From contig CALZFC010000009.1 of NCBI GenBank assembly GCA_945643635.1, positions 277,501 through 341,500 on the forward strand: a stretch of 64,000 nucleotides of DNA, read 5' to 3'. A program made the translations under genes and the position numbers. The stretch's first letter is position 1, and each line of letters starts with the position of its first letter. This stretch comes from Allodiplogaster sudhausi (taxonomy: Eukaryota; Nematoda; Chromadorea; Rhabditida; Diplogasteridae). Shown one piece after another: positions 63,725 to 64,000 of the stretch. The notes under the pieces were generated by a model. It made no database searches. It was not told the DNA's origin and saw only the letters and a program-made list of their open reading frames with translations.

Positions 63725-63817
63725 GAGGGACTCCTTCTCCATCCTCCACGCCTTCATGACCTGGTGCCTATCCTTGCAATCTCCCTTGCTCCCTGACCGA
63801 TTGCGTAATCTCCTCTC

Positions 63818-63872
<55 letters not shown>

Positions 63873-64000
63873 ATCTATCTCTCTCTTTCTACTCACTTTC
63901 ACTCGGGGGCCTTTTCGTTTCCTTTCTCGCCCGAGGCGAGTGCGCCATTTTTCTCGAGAGGAGATCCAGTTAATGCGGGTCAAGGGCTGGCTGGGGGCAT
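63725..64000. other. 3' flank of the secreted DB/FN3/Ig gene
   Basis: The sequence after the stop codon contains a CT tract (63819-63890) and then unique DNA to the window edge. No AATAAA signal was seen, so the 3' UTR probably extends beyond the window. Confidence 0.5.
63819..63890. repeat. (CT)n tract
   Basis: Perfect CT repeat of about 23 units and then degenerate, in the 3' flank of the secreted protein gene. Confidence 0.93.

Noticed and set aside
1..64000. CRISPR arrays, operons, bacterial promoters, phage or insertion sequences
   Set aside because: The window is eukaryotic. The repeats are microsatellites without spacer structure, and no transposase or reverse transcriptase coding sequence was seen.

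Overview
This is a eukaryotic nuclear window and almost certainly a nematode. It has many short exons (26-271 bases, one first exon of 983) with GT-AG introns that often end in TTTCAG or TTGCAG. It encodes a secreted protein with two cysteine-rich DB modules (a nematode-type domain) combined with Ig and FN3 domains. The DNA between exons is packed with (GA)n/(CT)n microsatellites. A diplogastrid-like species would fit the small exons and repeat load, but that is a guess.

Layout. 1-8062 has no gene I can support, only GA/CT repeats. 8063-9692 (+) holds two or three plausible exons of an unrecognised gene. 9693-20784 is mostly repeats, with one exon-like block at 17363-17574. 20785-20855 is a small inverted-repeat element. 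20916-26592 (+) is a complete voltage-gated potassium channel alpha subunit in 12 exons. 30093-37932 (-) is a complete mitochondrial branched-chain-amino-acid aminotransferase in 9 exons, convergent with the channel. 42651-58757 (-) is a large Ig/FN3 single-pass membrane protein: 17 exons recovered, 5' end not found. A tRNA-Arg(CCU) lies in one of its introns on the same strand. 60715-63724 (+) is a complete secreted DB-FN3-Ig-DB-FN3 protein in 5 exons, divergent from the Ig gene.

The four main genes do not form a pathway. They are an ion channel, a metabolic enzyme, a cell-surface adhesion or receptor protein, and a secreted extracellular protein. Gene models were built by hand: exons were joined only where reading phase, splice dinucleotides and domain continuity agreed. 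Most open frames inside the GA/CT tracts (Ser-Leu or Arg-Glu repeats) are artefacts and are left out.

Most notable observations: 26- and 30-base micro-exons splitting the K+ channel selectivity filter; a GC-AG intron; loss of the second proline of the S6 PXP motif; a splice-donor region present in three tandem copies; an 86-bp perfect tandem duplication; a long near-perfect hairpin; and microsatellites that begin directly after several splice donors.
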